A DNA stretch of 64,000 bases from Parelaphostrongylus tenuis (GCA_019055375.1 JAHQIW010004769.1:248001-312000); one strand, 5' to 3'; shown: positions 1 through 13,115, counted from the first letter of the stretch. Numbers and translations: made by a program. The notes: generated by a model from the letters alone, not told the origin.

Positions 1-51
1 TCGACCTTGTGTGCGACGCAGAGACCTTTGACCACTGCGCCACATGCGCCC
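1..51 (-). repeat. SINE-B head, truncated by the window edge
   Basis: Minus strand: GGCGCATGTGGCGCAGTGGT and GCGTCGCACACAAGGTCGA match the head of the 57.0 kb copy. Confidence 0.75.
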
Positions 52-54
52 TAT

Positions 55-266
55 GTGCATATATATATATATATATATACGTATATATATGTATATATGT
101 GTGTATATATACATAGGCATATGTATACGTATATATATATATATATATATATATACAAATATATTCACAAGCATATGTATGTGCATGTACATATGTATAT
201 ATACATGCATATGAATGTATATGCATGTATATGTACATACACATATACATACACATATACATGTGC
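55..266. repeat. AT/CA-rich compound microsatellite
   Basis: Long TA, TG and CA alternation, broken only by single substitutions. The 110-codon ORF across it is a low-complexity artefact. Confidence 0.9.
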
Positions 267-1211
267 ACGTGTTTGGGGTACCGTGATCGAGTGGATGACA
301 ATATGGCAATCTTCAAAATTGCAAGACGTGCTTGACTAATGTTTTACAAGGTTTGTGAAGAGGATGAAATTCCCAAGCAAGAAGAAAGGCAACTTAAATA
401 CTAGGAGTTCGCGGATCCGCACAGTAAGAAAAACAATTGTGATGTGGGTCGGATTGAGTTATGAAGTGATATATATCAAAATTTCTTGCTCATTTGAAAG
501 CGGAGCGTCACCATACTGTTCTAAAATCCCTACCACTGCCCCGTCCATATGATGAAGTTACGTAGTTTCTATGTATTCACGTCCTGCGAATATTCTATAA
601 TCAGTATTCTACAAGAGAAACGACGAATTATCGCGGTCAGAAGACACGTGGTTCAACTCAGCTACGTTGGTTCGTAGTAGAGTATCAAAGCATGGTACAG
701 CTTGTTAACATTAAACAGTTTAAGAATTCGTTCTATTGCTGACCAGTTAGACTGATAATGAATTATGAAAACATCATAGAAATATTATTTTTCCGTATTT
801 GGTCAACTATCATTTCGTGGATTCTGTGAGATAAACAGATGCTTCACGTTTGGAAACAAAGCCGCACTCGTCTGATTTTCACCCGAGTCAGGATGTGATT
901 TGTGTGTAAGAAGCACGAATCGATAGACATTGTCTGCACCACCTTCATCTAATGCTCGACGAAATACCGTGGCTCAGCACTTGTTAATTGCTTCATTGTG
1001 GTTCGCTCGAGAATTATATATAGTTATTCAAATAATGTACCGTAATTTCGAACACAGAGCATATCAATACATGCAAACCATATTCGTGGTGATTTTATCA
1101 CTCACACAGCATAAAACGAGTTTTATGAAACAACGAGTACATTGAGAATCAGCGGGCACCTCTGTCGGATGACTACTGAATCAAGTTAGAATTGACCGCA
1201 CTAGTTGAGGA

Positions 1212-4200
1212 CTAGATGAAATACATGCGGCTCCTGAACTTGTCCGTCACCGATACGCATTCTTGAAGAGCGGCGTCCGAGTTCGGCGGATGAGCGCTGA
1301 TATCACCTAAACAAGCACAATGTACACATTGCTAGACGCTTGCCATACATTCCAGATACTGTTGTGCAGTAGCAAGTTATAGTGCCAAAACATGTCGGCT
1401 GAAGACAATCAGTACATATGTTTTGCACAATTCCGCCTGCAGGAGTTAAATGTAGACTAAAGCATGAGTTAGATTCAAGTTATTTACCAGCTTCATATTC
1501 GCGACGTCTACGCGGGCGGCCGACGGACATTAACGATGACAGTGACGAAACTACGGAACCGTTCTCGGATAAACCGTCTGATTCATGAACACCACTGAAA
1601 TATGTATGTTTTGCATCTTAGAATATTAATTTGAAAGCTGCGCAGAAGCTTTTTATTGATTAGATTGTATTTCCTAATCCAAACCTCATGACAGCCGTTG
1701 TTCAGATTCATTGGAGATGGTGTCGATCGCTAAATTTTTTTGGAGTGTAGAATTTTAACAAAGTCGCTTAGAAATCGCTATGTACTGTTACGTGAGCGAG
1801 TTCGAGTAAAATGAAGCACACTGCTTAGGCTTATATGCATATAAGTTTCATGTTTTATCGCTGCATCACTTATCTTATCATTTACGGCGGTACACTATAA
1901 ATTTTTGAGTGCTTCAAGCTAATGAGCGGTTCATCTTTTTCATAGGATTATATCTGCTGGAAGATTCTATGCTCAACTGCCATCAAAATACCATCAAAAA
2001 CTCACTATCTTAAAGGTCTACATATTTTTAAAAAAGTCAGCAGCGCTTTAGAGCGCGAAAGAGATGAAAGAGAGGTTTTTGAGCTATATACTCAGGTAAC
2101 ATGAAACGTAATTAACTTGTTAAAAATCGATTTTGGTTTTAGGTATGCAGATTCTCTACACACCTTGTTATCCGTTTTCAGAGTGTTTTTTTTACACTGT
2201 GCCATTCGACTGTTTTTCCTCTTCTTCTTGAACGTCCATGAGTATTGGTTGAGCGCGCCTCCTTGCAATCCTTGGGATAGTCTGGTTGTGGCGCTCGTTG
2301 TTCAAAGCCAAAGAGTTTTGGGGCGGGGGAAAGGTACGGCCTCACGCTTGCTTCGACGAGCATCACAACCACTCGACCACGGCGCTCCTTCATATGTCAT
2401 TACATTTGGTCAAAATATGACTTGAAGAACAGCATTTACGGTCATCGTCTGGTAACCATTCTACTACGTAGCTGTTATTATGTAACTCCGTCATGATCTC
2501 ATAAGTATAATCTAGGGCGTCGTCAATCGTAATAACGATGGAAGTGCTAGAGAGCATTCAAAATCAGATAACTGTTCTATGGGAACATTTTTCTCCAAGG
2601 CACAACCAACTCTAATTTGTCTACACTGCCAGTGGGTTAGTCAGTGTGAGGACTTTTTCTGTTTTCAAAAGTGACTCTCAATTCTAACAGTATCGGGAGA
2701 CATCTGCCGTAATGGGAAAAAATAAAACATCCATTATCAATCATTAAAAAATTAAGTTGTTTTCATAGTTTCAATAATCTCCTTTCCTTTGACCAATTTT
2801 TTATTCATTCAGAACAGTAGCATGTTTCTCTCTTTTTTCGAACTTCACAAGTAGATCCTAATTCTCGTTTGTAGGATTCTTTTTTCTTATTCTACAGCTG
2901 CTTGTTGTTAACCATGTTTTGCAAAAATCTATTCACAAGAGGCTGAGATACGAGTAATCTTGGTGCTTGATGTTTTTTTTTCGTCATAAAGTCTTAGCGT
3001 TACTATACTTTCCCGGAGCTGTACCTACTGGCACGTCAGCGAAGCTTTCGCTGTATTCTCGCTCTTGTATATAGCTATTCGGAGGATATTAGTTTCCCGT
3101 CACGAGATTAGAAAAATCCTTTTTTTTTCAGGATCACATCGTAAACTTCAATTGCCAAACTCAATTTTGACGGTAGGGTAAGATATAACGTATCTATAAC
3201 CACAGGGATGCTAAGACAGAGGCTAAACTTAGAACCTAATGTAGGTGGACTGCACTACAACAACGATTACCCTTTCTGGGGAGGGACAAGTTCGCACTAC
3301 TATATCGAAGCTCTTGCTCTGCCTTCCTTCAAACCGCTTTCTTTAGGACCATTCTTTTTAGTAGTCGTTTGTTGCAATACTTACAGTTTTCTCTTGATGT
3401 GGCATCGAGCTCTAGTAGCGACGAGATCGGCATAATATACTGGAGCTGGAATTGAAACAGAACGTGCGCAACGTCCATATGTGTGGCACATTCTAAAAAT
3501 GAAAATGCAGTGAGATTTTATTGTTGAACTTGAAGATGAAGCGGCATTCTATGTCAGATCTCAGCGTACCCATATGTGATGGCTTGCATCTCATCAGCGG
3601 TGAAGTTATTGTCATCCCACAATACATGATATTTGGCAGGACGAGATGTGCCCTGTACACCGTAGTGCGAGCACAGATAGAAATCGAATCCTTCTGGTGA
3701 AACGATCCCAGTGTCAACCTTAAATTGGGTGGGGTATCAAATTTTCTTTTGTTTTTTTATTGAGTGATAATCTGTATTGGCGAACATTATCTGCTAAACA
3801 CCCACTGATGAAATGTAGATAAATACCAAAAAGCGAAAGACGGTTTGGCGAAACTTCCCAAATGTATGATGAGATTACCGATGAGCGTGCGGTAGATGGC
3901 CCCAGATCAACGCTCTGTAACTCACTATTGTTCCAGGTGGAATGTTTCTAGCTTTTCCAACCATGTCCGAAGTGTATTTGCAGAACATTCGGGCATGATG
4001 ACGTTTTTGCACAACAACATAGGTAATAGGTGGTCGATAGTCCGGTGAAAGTATCATGCAAGCAGATCGTATTCCCTAAGTTTCAAGCAATACGTCTGAT
4101 ATGATAATGTATAGAAGTTCGTCTATTTAAATCATCGTATATCCTCTAGTCAGCATTATGGTGATGTACAGCGACCAGACCTGGATTTCTTCGCGTATCA

Positions 4201-7200
4201 CCTCAGCAAACTGGCCTTCGGACACACCATCTCGATAGACGATGATGCGAGTCGGTTTGTGATTCGTGTTCCTAAGCGAGTGAATTCATGAACAGCAAAC
4301 TTCTCGAATTTCGAAAACGCTGAGTATCCATGAATTACACAGATACGAAAGGGCCTTTCTAGAACAAGCAAGCAAACTCTGATCCATGACCTTTATTTTG
4401 TCTCAAATCATATCCATCAAAGGAATCCGACATAAAGTGCTTGAACCTTACTTGATATGTTTCATGAGAAAACTACTACATGGTGAAAAAGTAGCTGCAC
4501 TTTATGCATTGTTAAGACTCACTGTTTGATAATGAAATAAATTCTTGGATGAATGTAATTATATTGTACATCGTTCTAATGCACATGTCTTGCTCTATGT
4601 TTTGTTGGCAATGATGTATTACGTGATGTCAGCTTTATGTCTAATTTTGAGCATGGAAAAGATGTTGTTTGGTGTCAGAGTAATTGCGGTATCAGACCGT
4701 GATGGATCGTGAAAGAGCAGAGACAAATCACAGCATCAACAACGCATTTGACCCAGCAGCTGCTAACGAGCGCAGAGCACAGTAGTGGTTTTATGAACAT
4801 CCGTAAAGGAGAAGCCCTCCAACATGGCATAAACCGCAATTACTTTCGTATCGACCTTACCAGAGTTCATGGTGAAAACAGTCATTGAAGCTGATCCTTT
4901 TTAGACTACACAAGATGCTTCGAAAGATTTCATCCTCGACTTTCTATCATTCTAGCCATTTCAGGCGAGTCACAGAAGTATCTGCCGTTTCAGTGTATCG
5001 TAAAAACGCAATTATTTTTGCCCTAATCTAGTACATTGTGTTACGAAGCTAGTCAGCCACCAGACTGTAAACCGCATCATTCAGTTCTACTGAGGGGGCT
5101 TCAATATTCCAGCTAATCTATTTGAAAACGTGCCTATTTTTGAGGGGCTCTACAGCATCTTTAGGGCTAATGATTTTGCTGTTGAACCCACTTCACTGAG
5201 ACAAGAATCACGGAAATCAGCCCTAATTGTCACCCAGCGAACTGGCGGTGCAGTACAGTCATCCAAGAAAACTAGTCAAGCTAAAGAGTTTTATGATTTA
5301 CCTATAGAAGGATATAAGACGCTCTCGAATCGCGTCAATCAGATAGACCACCGACTCACGACACTTGCGCTGAACTTTGACGTTAGCACCGTATGACTGT
5401 GGAAGCATATCGATATTCGCAACAATCTGAAATTTAATTGATAGACGACTACATATTTGAGAGAAAATCACAGAATTCATTTATTCTGTATTCTCTGGAT
5501 AATGAAATCTTGTCAAAGACCGTACCGCCGCCACTGACGGGATATTCATGCGTTCTTCAGCTTGCGTTGGATGCGTGACGTCAATACCGACAACTAATGT
5601 TGGTTGGTCGATAATGTATTTATGTGTGATGTTATCGGCAACGATACGACTGTTAATGCCGCCCAGCTTCATGTTCACCTGCAAAGTTTGTCCTTTTCAA
5701 GAATTTCGATATGAAATTGGATGACAATTTGGAGCAAACTATCATTCAACGCATTCACGACAACGCTTTTACGACAGATAGATTTTTGATGTCTAGAGTT
5801 TTGGGAGCTGGTGGTCGAGTTGAGGTTAGAGTAAATCACATAATTTTTGAAATCGGACGATTTTAAGTACGTCAGGAAGAGACCTTGCAATCTTCAACTA
5901 GTTTTTATACATAATTTCTCCAGCATATGTACTTTGCTTTAATTTTTTCCGCAAAATCAATTCTTGAAATATCGGTTTAGTGAGAACATCAATTTTTCTA
6001 ACGGAAATGTGTAAGTCAAGGAGGCATTCAAGAGTAACGATGTTGTATGGCTGCTGGAATCCGTTTGTCTAAGCTCTTTGCTACTCGACATACGAGCCTT
6101 AACACAAAAAAAGGTGAAAAAAAACGGTTTGCGTGCTCCAGGAAATTGAAATCTTATGTTTACAGAGAAAGTACTTGACAGAAAATCTAGTATTTTGTCA
6201 GTAAAGGTCCATTTTGTGGCAGTTTTCATCTTGATTAGTAACCTTGACTACTGATTGAGATTGGGCTGGTTGAACTCCTATGACGAAACTATTCTAGGCT
6301 ACACACATTCGAACTAATTGACATTGTGGCAGATGAGTTAATGAAAGTAAGCGAAGAATTTGTTATGAAGAACTGACTTTCAAAATGATATTTGAGCAAG
6401 TAGCTGGTGAAGGTCGTTGAACGTTTTTCATCAGCACGCATTGTGACATTATGCCGTGAATCATGTCCGAGCTCTCCTTGACGGTCACTGAAGAAATACC
6501 ATATGACGGTTACATAGCATTTTCTTGTAATTTTGGAACTAACTGTAAATGTCCGAGTTTTTTCCGGGAAGTACTACTATGACAAGATCGCAGTTGGTGC
6601 TCGTTTGCTTGTATTCATTAGCGATCTCGTTGAAAAGTATCACGACATCGTCACGTCCTCGCCCGTATTTGACGAGATCGGGCCACTTCGGAAAATCCAT
6701 ACCCATTTGGGTTGCCTGAAAAAAATATGTTTTGCTGGTAACTAGCACACTAACCCAGGAGATTCGGATTAAGTTTGATCAGAGATTCTACATAAAATTC
6801 CAGCTACTCAAGCTCCTTGTTTGAATAATGAAATTCTCGATATGACTTCTAATTTTCCTCGAAGGATAAATGAGCCATTACAAAACTTCCGAATTTTGGA
6901 AATCTTTTCTTTCATACCTTTGCGTAAAGTGCTTGGCAGAATCCTTGTAAGAGGTTTTGATCTCGCGGATTCACCAACGCAATCATCGAATAGCTGCCAC
7001 AAGTTGCAGGAAGATACAGTGTCTGATTATCCATTGACCATGCTCCATCCTTCGGATGAACAATGGGATCCTACCGTAGTTTTTGTTGGAGCAAAATTAA
7101 GTTTATGTACAGAAGTATACTTTTGAAAACTGCAAGCTTACCACCATCCTAGAATTGTCACCGAACATTATTTGAGGTGGTTGAATAACTCTTGCTATCG

Positions 7201-10200
7201 TCTCGAACATTCTAGGCGATAGCGAAAGTCCAAATTCTTTGAGGAATGGATCGCGATCGAAACCAGCTTGTAGACAAAGTTTAGCGATGCGCTCTTCTCT
7301 CTGCGATGCATCAACTGCTGCAGCCTTAACAGTGAGAATGATTTTTTACCCATTATAATTCTGATAAGAATTTTTTTCGACTGACGTGTCTGTGAGGAAC
7401 TAACTTTGATAATGGAGCTTGTTTCCTTCTCACTCAGCTTCTTGTTATATTTTTGTGGTGTATCCATTTCGCAAACTTCAAGAGGAAAGAAGATGTTGCG
7501 AGTGGGTGGACCGACATGGAGACACGGAAGTTTGGGAAAGCGCAATTCCTGAATTAGCCTATAGCGTAATGTCCAATCACAGCGTCGCATTAATATTAAA
7601 TGGATTAAGTGCCAGTAACCAGCTTTGATGAGGCGAACTATGTAGTCCCTAAGATGAGAAAGTTTAGAAGGTTTGAGGTGCTTCAAAGTTGGCTTCAAAA
7701 GACCGCAATTACCGAATTCATACGCACTCTTGTAGATGCCGTATGTTGTGAGTCAACGAGAGATTGCAAAAGTAAATTTGGAGGCATCAATATTTCGAGA
7801 ACTCGCATAAATTTCCGGTTAGAGCTCCCCACTGTAGCTTTATAATGTATAAATTGACAATTATCATTTGGCATGTGGGCCTGAGAGTGATGTGGTTCCT
7901 TTCGATTAATAGCTTCACTGAAATCGGCAAAACTTGCTCACTGAGTATTTCTCGGCGAAGTATTGAGCAACCGATTTGATTGTTTCACGGCCATCGTCTG
8001 TGACACCTTTGAACCTGAAAAGTCTCAAATATGTGTTGTAAATACAAAGACATTTTTTTTTCAAGGAAAATGTAAATTCACGTAAGCTGATCAGCAGGCA
8101 GTTGGAGGCTGTTAACGCGGTAGACTCGGACGGCGCCTTTTCGATGTGAGGTTCTGATTTTGATACCCTTCACAGCATCAGCGAGGATTTTCGTCTCGTG
8201 ATTTGATAATGAGAACTCTTTATATAGTGATGCCGGCTGTAAAGATGTTCGATGATTAATCACATGACCACATGACCATGTGGCCTAATGAACTACACAT
8301 AACTCACTGTTAGCATTGCTGACGATTCTTCAGATTTCTGCGTGCTTTGGGTGGTTCTGGGTGAGTAGTTTTGATAACCACCACGCCCAGAGCTTGTCGC
8401 CGTACCGCCTCGACTTGCACCGTAAGCACGTCCAGATTGATTAGTCGTACTGTGGCTGCTACGCATGGTGGACGAAGGATTACGATATGCACCGGCACGT
8501 TCATTAAGTACATCGCACATAAACTGTACCATTGAAATTTTCGCTTTGTAGAATGCAGTGTGCGCAACTAGAACGATGTGAGCAAAATAAGCTATAATCG
8601 ATGACACAAAATGAAAAAGGCACACCGTCAATGTTTAGAAGCGGTTTCCATCCACTAGCCACGTGCGTCGACGAAAAGAAGCCGGTCCACATTTCTTTGC
8701 CACCTTCCAAATCAAGCGCCAACGCTCCATTGATAGGAATGCGGTAACACGATGATTTCCAAGAGTAGAAATTGGTGGAGTTGCTTGAAAGCAGTGCATC
8801 AGAACAAAACACAAACAACAATAGAGAAGTTTCAACTTTCAAAATCTACTTATTGATTGATGATTTTTATGCTACTTGTTTAATTTCATTCAAAGTCACA
8901 AGTCTTTTTAGGAAGTAGATCTTTTTTCATACTATCTCCATAGGAGGTAAAAATAGAGATAACCCTTTTTTTACGTACGAAACGACTGCATGAAAGTATT
9001 TAGACGCACAAAATCTCTATATTATAGCCTTATCCAGGAATGCAACATGCATCTGATCCATTAACACAACGCCCGGTATGAATAGTATAGTGTCCAAAGG
9101 CGGCGCGTAAAGTGGCCAGTATGAGCTGTACATGATTCATTCTCTCTCTAGTTCTTAATTTAGGCGCCCGACTCTTTCACCGGACTCCTTTCAATAAATC
9201 GATAGCTCATAGAATAGATGGTGTACTGAGCACTAGTCAAGAAAATCTCCACTCTGGCACATGAATGTACAAAAACTTTAGCGGCGGAAGGGTGAGAAAA
9301 TAGCACAATATCATTGTACGTTATGTTGTCACCATTTACGCTTCCCTCCTTGCTACAATGCAGGGATTAATGTGGGCGTGGGCCACTGACGAAGAGGGGA
9401 GACCTCTGAAACACACGTGTGTGGCTTGGCATACCAACCTCGCCATGGCTTTGAACACTCCTAAAAATTACAAAAAACTATCTCAAACGATTGTAACAAT
9501 GGATAACATGGGAGAGAGCGAGCTGGCTGTTATTTCATTTGCTATCGGTGCTATAAGTCATACCACTTAAATGGAATATGTGAATCTATAAAAAATACTA
9601 AAATGGGGGTCCATGAGATGCAAAACACTTTGGAATGGTAGCACCTATGTCTATGTATAATGGGCCACGGTAACACATAGTAATGCAACCCACTAGTTCC
9701 TAAGATTATCAAAAGAATATTGTTTTGTTGATAATATTGATAAAATTGTTGTTCTACTCATCCTCTTCTGTCCACCGCTCGCCATTTGGTGTCACAAAAG
9801 AATATTGTTTATCGTAGAAAAAACCATCAGCTCCGTTATTTCAGCGCAGGATGTTAGAGCGAACCAATGATCAAGTATATATCACAGATTAGATCTAACA
9901 ACAGCACTATGTGTATTTAGGTGACATTTAAGCGGACAACATTCTTGATGCATAAAAAGGCTATTCACCAGCTTATGCATTATGAGGCTTAAAATCACGT
10001 ATAACATTTTTAATATTATTATGTGAATGTCATAATATTAATTTATACTAATAATATTAATATATGCTATATATAACGTTTAAAATAACGTATAATATTA
10101 TACAACGTTTGAGCCGTCAAAGTCCGTCGAATTACAAATGATTTTGGTCAAAATTTTACACATACATGAATAAGTTATTGGCTATGTTGGTTCAAACCTA

Positions 10201-12541
10201 ACCTCAAGGCCTTTTAAGAGTTCCGAAAGTACGAAGTAAGAATTCGGCAATACTTTGATTACAAAAATTCCGGTGTGGTGTTTTACAATCTCAGCAATTC
10301 TCCCGCTTATTTAGTTATTATATGTTCGTCATTTACGACCTGTGTGGGTTCAGTTGCTGCTTGAAGATCTCGATCACTGTCTTTGAATACTGATTGACTT
10401 GATAATCCCTGGTTTCAACAAATAAATATACGTGAGCGCCTCCTGGTTTCAACACAGTCTGTTGTTGGATTTTTTTCGAATCGGAGACTTTTCCCTTATA
10501 AACAGTACCGATCTGCTAACTTCGGAGGAATGTGAGGACCCAGTACGGTGTCAGACCAGCAATCGCAAATTTATTTAGCGGCGTTCGTAATGGCTTCACC
10601 AGATGCTACAGCCGATACTGGATGGCGCACATCAAATGACATTAAATGACGTGTTATAGTATAATTGCTTATAACATACTCTATGAATGGGCAGGTAAGA
10701 CTCTGACGACAGACAATATCGAGAATCTGGATCGGAGTGAGCACGCGTTCGTCTAGATTATTCGTACGGGTGCGCCGCATTTCTATAAGTACGGGACCCA
10801 CACACTGAAATCAAAGCAGTGGAAAATTCCTCAACGAATTCGTTCTGTTAGATTTTCTTTGTAAAAACTTAGCACTGAACTTGAATCGTTATTGCACAAG
10901 GGGTTCGCTCTCGAGAGTCTTTGGCAAGTGGTACTTCTGTTTCAAGTCGCATCTGAAATATATGACATCGATTATTCGTTTCCGTTCTGAGAGGCACTTT
11001 TTCGTTTTGTTTTAAAGACTGATCGCAAACGGAAATTGAAGTATGTGCTGTTTTCCATGTAACATCGCATAATGGCTCAAGTATGGCCAACAAACTCATC
11101 ACCGTGTCTCCCAACAACTGAGCACCAACAAAGGATTCGGATATAATCAGACTGAAACATACGATACTTCGCTGATCGGGAAATTCAAGCCGATAGGGTG
11201 TGTAGAGTTGATGAGCGCCGTCGAATGCAACAGCAAATTTATTCACGAATACGAAGGGATGGTCAGCAACGATTTTCCAGAAAATTGCACGATTTTCGTC
11301 ACTGAAACTCGTTTTTTTTTTACAATTTTTGTTCACCTTTTCACCTGTACTTCTTATTGTAATCTCATTCATTCGTCTCTTCATTATATTTGCCAAGTTA
11401 TTGTCATTGCTATCTATTGTCTATTGAACGCGCACAATGCTAGGAGTAACCCGTATCTTGCAAATGAGAGAAATGATCCAAAGTTCCGATCTGCGTCAAA
11501 GATCGAAGATCAGAGACGCCGTTCTACACGTCAGGGCATCGAAAATTAGGTGGAGCGGACACATGATCCGATCCAACGACAACCGATAGACGAGAGCCGT
11601 TACCCACTGGATTCCTCGGGACATCAAGCGCTCCACATGAAGACCACCGACCCGATGGTCCGATTTCTTCACGAAAGGTATGCAAGAAGATAGGATGCTC
11701 AGCGAATCCGTAGAGCGAGGAGGACTCACTGAGCTACTCTTGCATGGGATAGGGAAAAATGGAAGTGTTACTGGTAACCGCTTGAGTTACTCGACGATCA
11801 GCGGGACAATAGCTGAAACAGGTGATTGTCACTGCTATTATAGTTTGTATTTTTATGCATTCTTTTCTTTACCATAGACCTGCTCTCTACTCTAGAAGAT
11901 TTGTATGTTTTTGACTATACGAGAAATCTACGCTATGGTTTAGTGGTGCTTGAATTCATTTGTGATAACTCCTTTTTCCAACAAATGAATACGTCGTGTT
12001 GATGTAATGATAGCACAGTGACAGACTTCATGATAATTGCAAAACGCAAGTCAACAACCGAACTTTCGATTTCACTACGATGATATGATTTTTAGAGTAT
12101 AAAAGCAAACAAACCGGTCAAGTCTACGATTGCCTGGGTGATGTACTTCAACATGATATTGTACGACCATCATATTTGCTGCCGATAGATCAATTTCGAA
12201 AAAGTTTGAACGAATCGCTATAGGACGCCCAATCTGACCAACGCCTGGCCGTGCAGCCACTTCCCGGACGTTCATACATGCGAGCTCCTGAAAAAGGAAG
12301 TTATTGCTTTGATACGACCTTTTATACTCATTCGTCTGCCCAGTTATCAAAGGCTCACTCACATAAAATATTCCGTTTAGCTGCGCATTTCGGTACACGG
12401 CTTTGCTTAGAAGTACAGAAAATGTGTGGCTCACCTGTAACAATAAAGGCGACAAATCTCTAGGCGATCCACTTAATCGCGGAGAACTCGATGGTGAAGC
12501 TTTTCGGGGTGACGAAGATAGGCCATCCGGAGAATGGATTC
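1212..12541 (-). CDS. AGO/ALG-clade Argonaute, 22 exons, N-terminus incomplete
   Basis: Small-RNA-guided Argonaute acting in RNA silencing. Exons, 5' to 3' on the minus strand: 12541-12435, 12287-12115, 11301-11163, 10952-10881, 10804-10680, 8783-8626, 8567-8308, 8236-8082, 8014-7942, 7548-7405, 7324-7142, 7070-6918, 6715-6544, 6487-6378, 5678-5526, 5426-5302, 4271-4181, 4075-3926, 3718-3570, 3492-3385, 1594-1488, 1306-1212. All phases join to give 999 residues plus TAG. Order: Ser/Pro-rich N-end, N domain ([15 protein letters not shown]), DUF1785, PAZ ([13 protein letters not shown]), MID, PIWI, and C-terminus SRMYFI. Counting from the first resolved codon, MID pocket residues Y637, K641, Q653, K674 and K678 match human AGO2 spacing. 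The PIWI tetrad is D707 (VVGIDVTHP), E749, D781 (YRDGVSEG) and D919 ([11 protein letters not shown]). The MYFI end and DEDD recall the nematode ALG-3/ALG-4 or ALG-5 group from memory; the exact paralogue is not settled. The upstream start exon was not found. Least certain boundaries: the 8783 and 7548 acceptors. Confidence 0.93.
1595..3384 (-). other. Argonaute intron 20 (1.8 kb) with a SINE
   Basis: The intron runs from a GTAAGT donor after the KRKL codons to a TTTCAG acceptor. It contains a minus-strand SINE-A copy at about 2170-2390 and no other coding sequence I could support. ORFs reported at 2117-2425 and 3208-3435 are on the wrong strand for the gene and lie in repeat or intron sequence. 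Confidence 0.75.
2170..2390 (-). repeat. SINE-A copy
   Basis: Minus strand: GGAGCGCCGTGGTCGAGTGG head, CTTTTTGG-type middle with CAACGAGCGCCACAACCAGA, then GGAGGCGCGCTCAACCAATA and GTTCAAGAAGAAGAGGAAAA. Lies in Argonaute intron 20, in the same orientation as the gene. Confidence 0.85.
8308..8567 (-). other. Argonaute exon with Ser/Gly/Arg-rich insertion before PAZ
   Basis: This exon encodes the end of linker L1 (AHTAFYKAK...QFMCDVLN), then about 60 residues rich in S, T, G, R and N with SRGG and GRGG motifs. The next exon resumes at the start of PAZ ([12 protein letters not shown]). In human AGO2 the same interval between the CEVLD and KGLK motifs is about 22 residues, so this protein carries a low-complexity insertion here. 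The exon is in frame on both sides and has normal donor and acceptor sites (GTGAGT; CTAG). Confidence 0.8.
9338..9467 (+). mobile_element. Partial copy of hammerhead repeat family 2
   Basis: About 130 bp matching, with substitutions, the minus-strand sequence of the 33.1-33.5 kb element: the shared stretch runs from a CCCTCCTTGCTACAATGCAG block through the ribozyme core to CATACCAACCTCG and a degenerate tail. It is a single incomplete unit without a second ribozyme. It lies antisense to the Argonaute transcript, inside intron 5. Confidence 0.75.
9380..9427 (+). ncRNA. Hammerhead ribozyme, family 2, decayed copy
   Basis: Stem I strand GGGCCA, core CTGACGA (9386-9392), stem II AGAGG/CCTCT with loop GGAGA, GAA (9408-9410), short stem III ACAC..GTGT, then stem I return TGGCT. 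The nucleotide at cleavage position 17 is G (9421) where an active ribozyme needs A, C or U, so this copy is predicted inactive. The compensated stem II supports descent from a functional ribozyme. Confidence 0.65.
11470..11740 (+). mobile_element. RTE-type LINE fragment, reverse-transcriptase C-terminal end
   Basis: Plus-strand translation gives [39 protein letters not shown] with two internal stops. This is the degenerate W-G-H-x-x-R...W-x-P-R...R-G-R-P-P-x-R-W tail typical of the 3' end of nematode RTE retrotransposons. It lies in the Argonaute intron between 11302 and 12114, in antisense. Confidence 0.72.
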
Positions 12542-13100
12542 CTGAAATTTAGGTTGTTAAAGTGATTAGCATCGTGGTTCATCATTGTCATATGTTTCCT
12601 TTCATGCCTATACTAGCTGGAATCCTTGCAGAACTAGACGCCTTAGCACGAAGTCGAACTTTCAATATAACAAGTTATTTTGTGTTAACTGATCGGAATC
12701 TCTGGAATCTCTGCCACCTTGTCCCATTTCAGATTCCTGTAGACGGCAATAATGTTTGACGGTGATTGCAATGAAGACGAAGTTACTGAAAACCGCCTCT
12801 TGAGAGAGCGAGCTAAGCAACTGAAATGGTAACCATACTCGCTAACAATTAGGTATGATTCGTGATAAGGTCTATCACTATCATTGGTTGCTTCAATAAC
12901 ATTTCATCAACGAAATGTCAAACATGTTGATATAATTGGAAACACACCCAGTTCATAAAAAACACCGTGAAGGAAGAGAGCCGCTCGAAAATATTAAATT
13001 CAAAAAAGTCTTTTGAAATCAAAGACGTCAAGGAACGGACAGGCAAAGATTTCACTTCTTCAATCTTTTAGTTCTGTCATGGAGCGAAGAAGATGTGCTT
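12542..13100. other. Unresolved 5' region of the Argonaute gene
   Basis: The first resolved exon starts in mid-codon, so at least one upstream coding exon must exist. A Ser-rich minus-strand stretch at about 12742-12800 (VTSSSLQSPSNIIAVY) follows a TTTCAG acceptor and resembles the neighbouring Ser/Pro-rich exon, but I could not find a matching donor in phase. The start codon is not identified. Confidence 0.35.
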
Positions 13101-13115
13101 TCGTAAAGCTTCTCT

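Larger units (their letters stand above)
8784..10679 (-). other. Argonaute intron 5 (1.9 kb) carrying a decayed hammerhead repeat
   Basis: Large intron joining the DUF1785 exon (...LTCPFI, donor GTATGTT) to the exon beginning DNSTNFYSW. It is AT-rich and holds a plus-strand fragment of the second hammerhead-repeat family at about 9338-9467. Nothing else recognisable was seen. Confidence 0.7.

Noticed and set aside
7..339. 110-codon ORF at the left edge
   Set aside because: Translates a TA/CA microsatellite into Tyr/Ile/His repeats; no gene context.
3800..3845. CTGATGA with a later CGAAA near 3835
   Set aside because: The intervening sequence cannot form stem II and flanks do not pair; it is Argonaute intron sequence.
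10869..11396. 175-codon single ORF on the minus strand
   Set aside because: It contains two Argonaute exons (11301-11163 and 10952-10881) plus read-through intron, not one continuous coding region.
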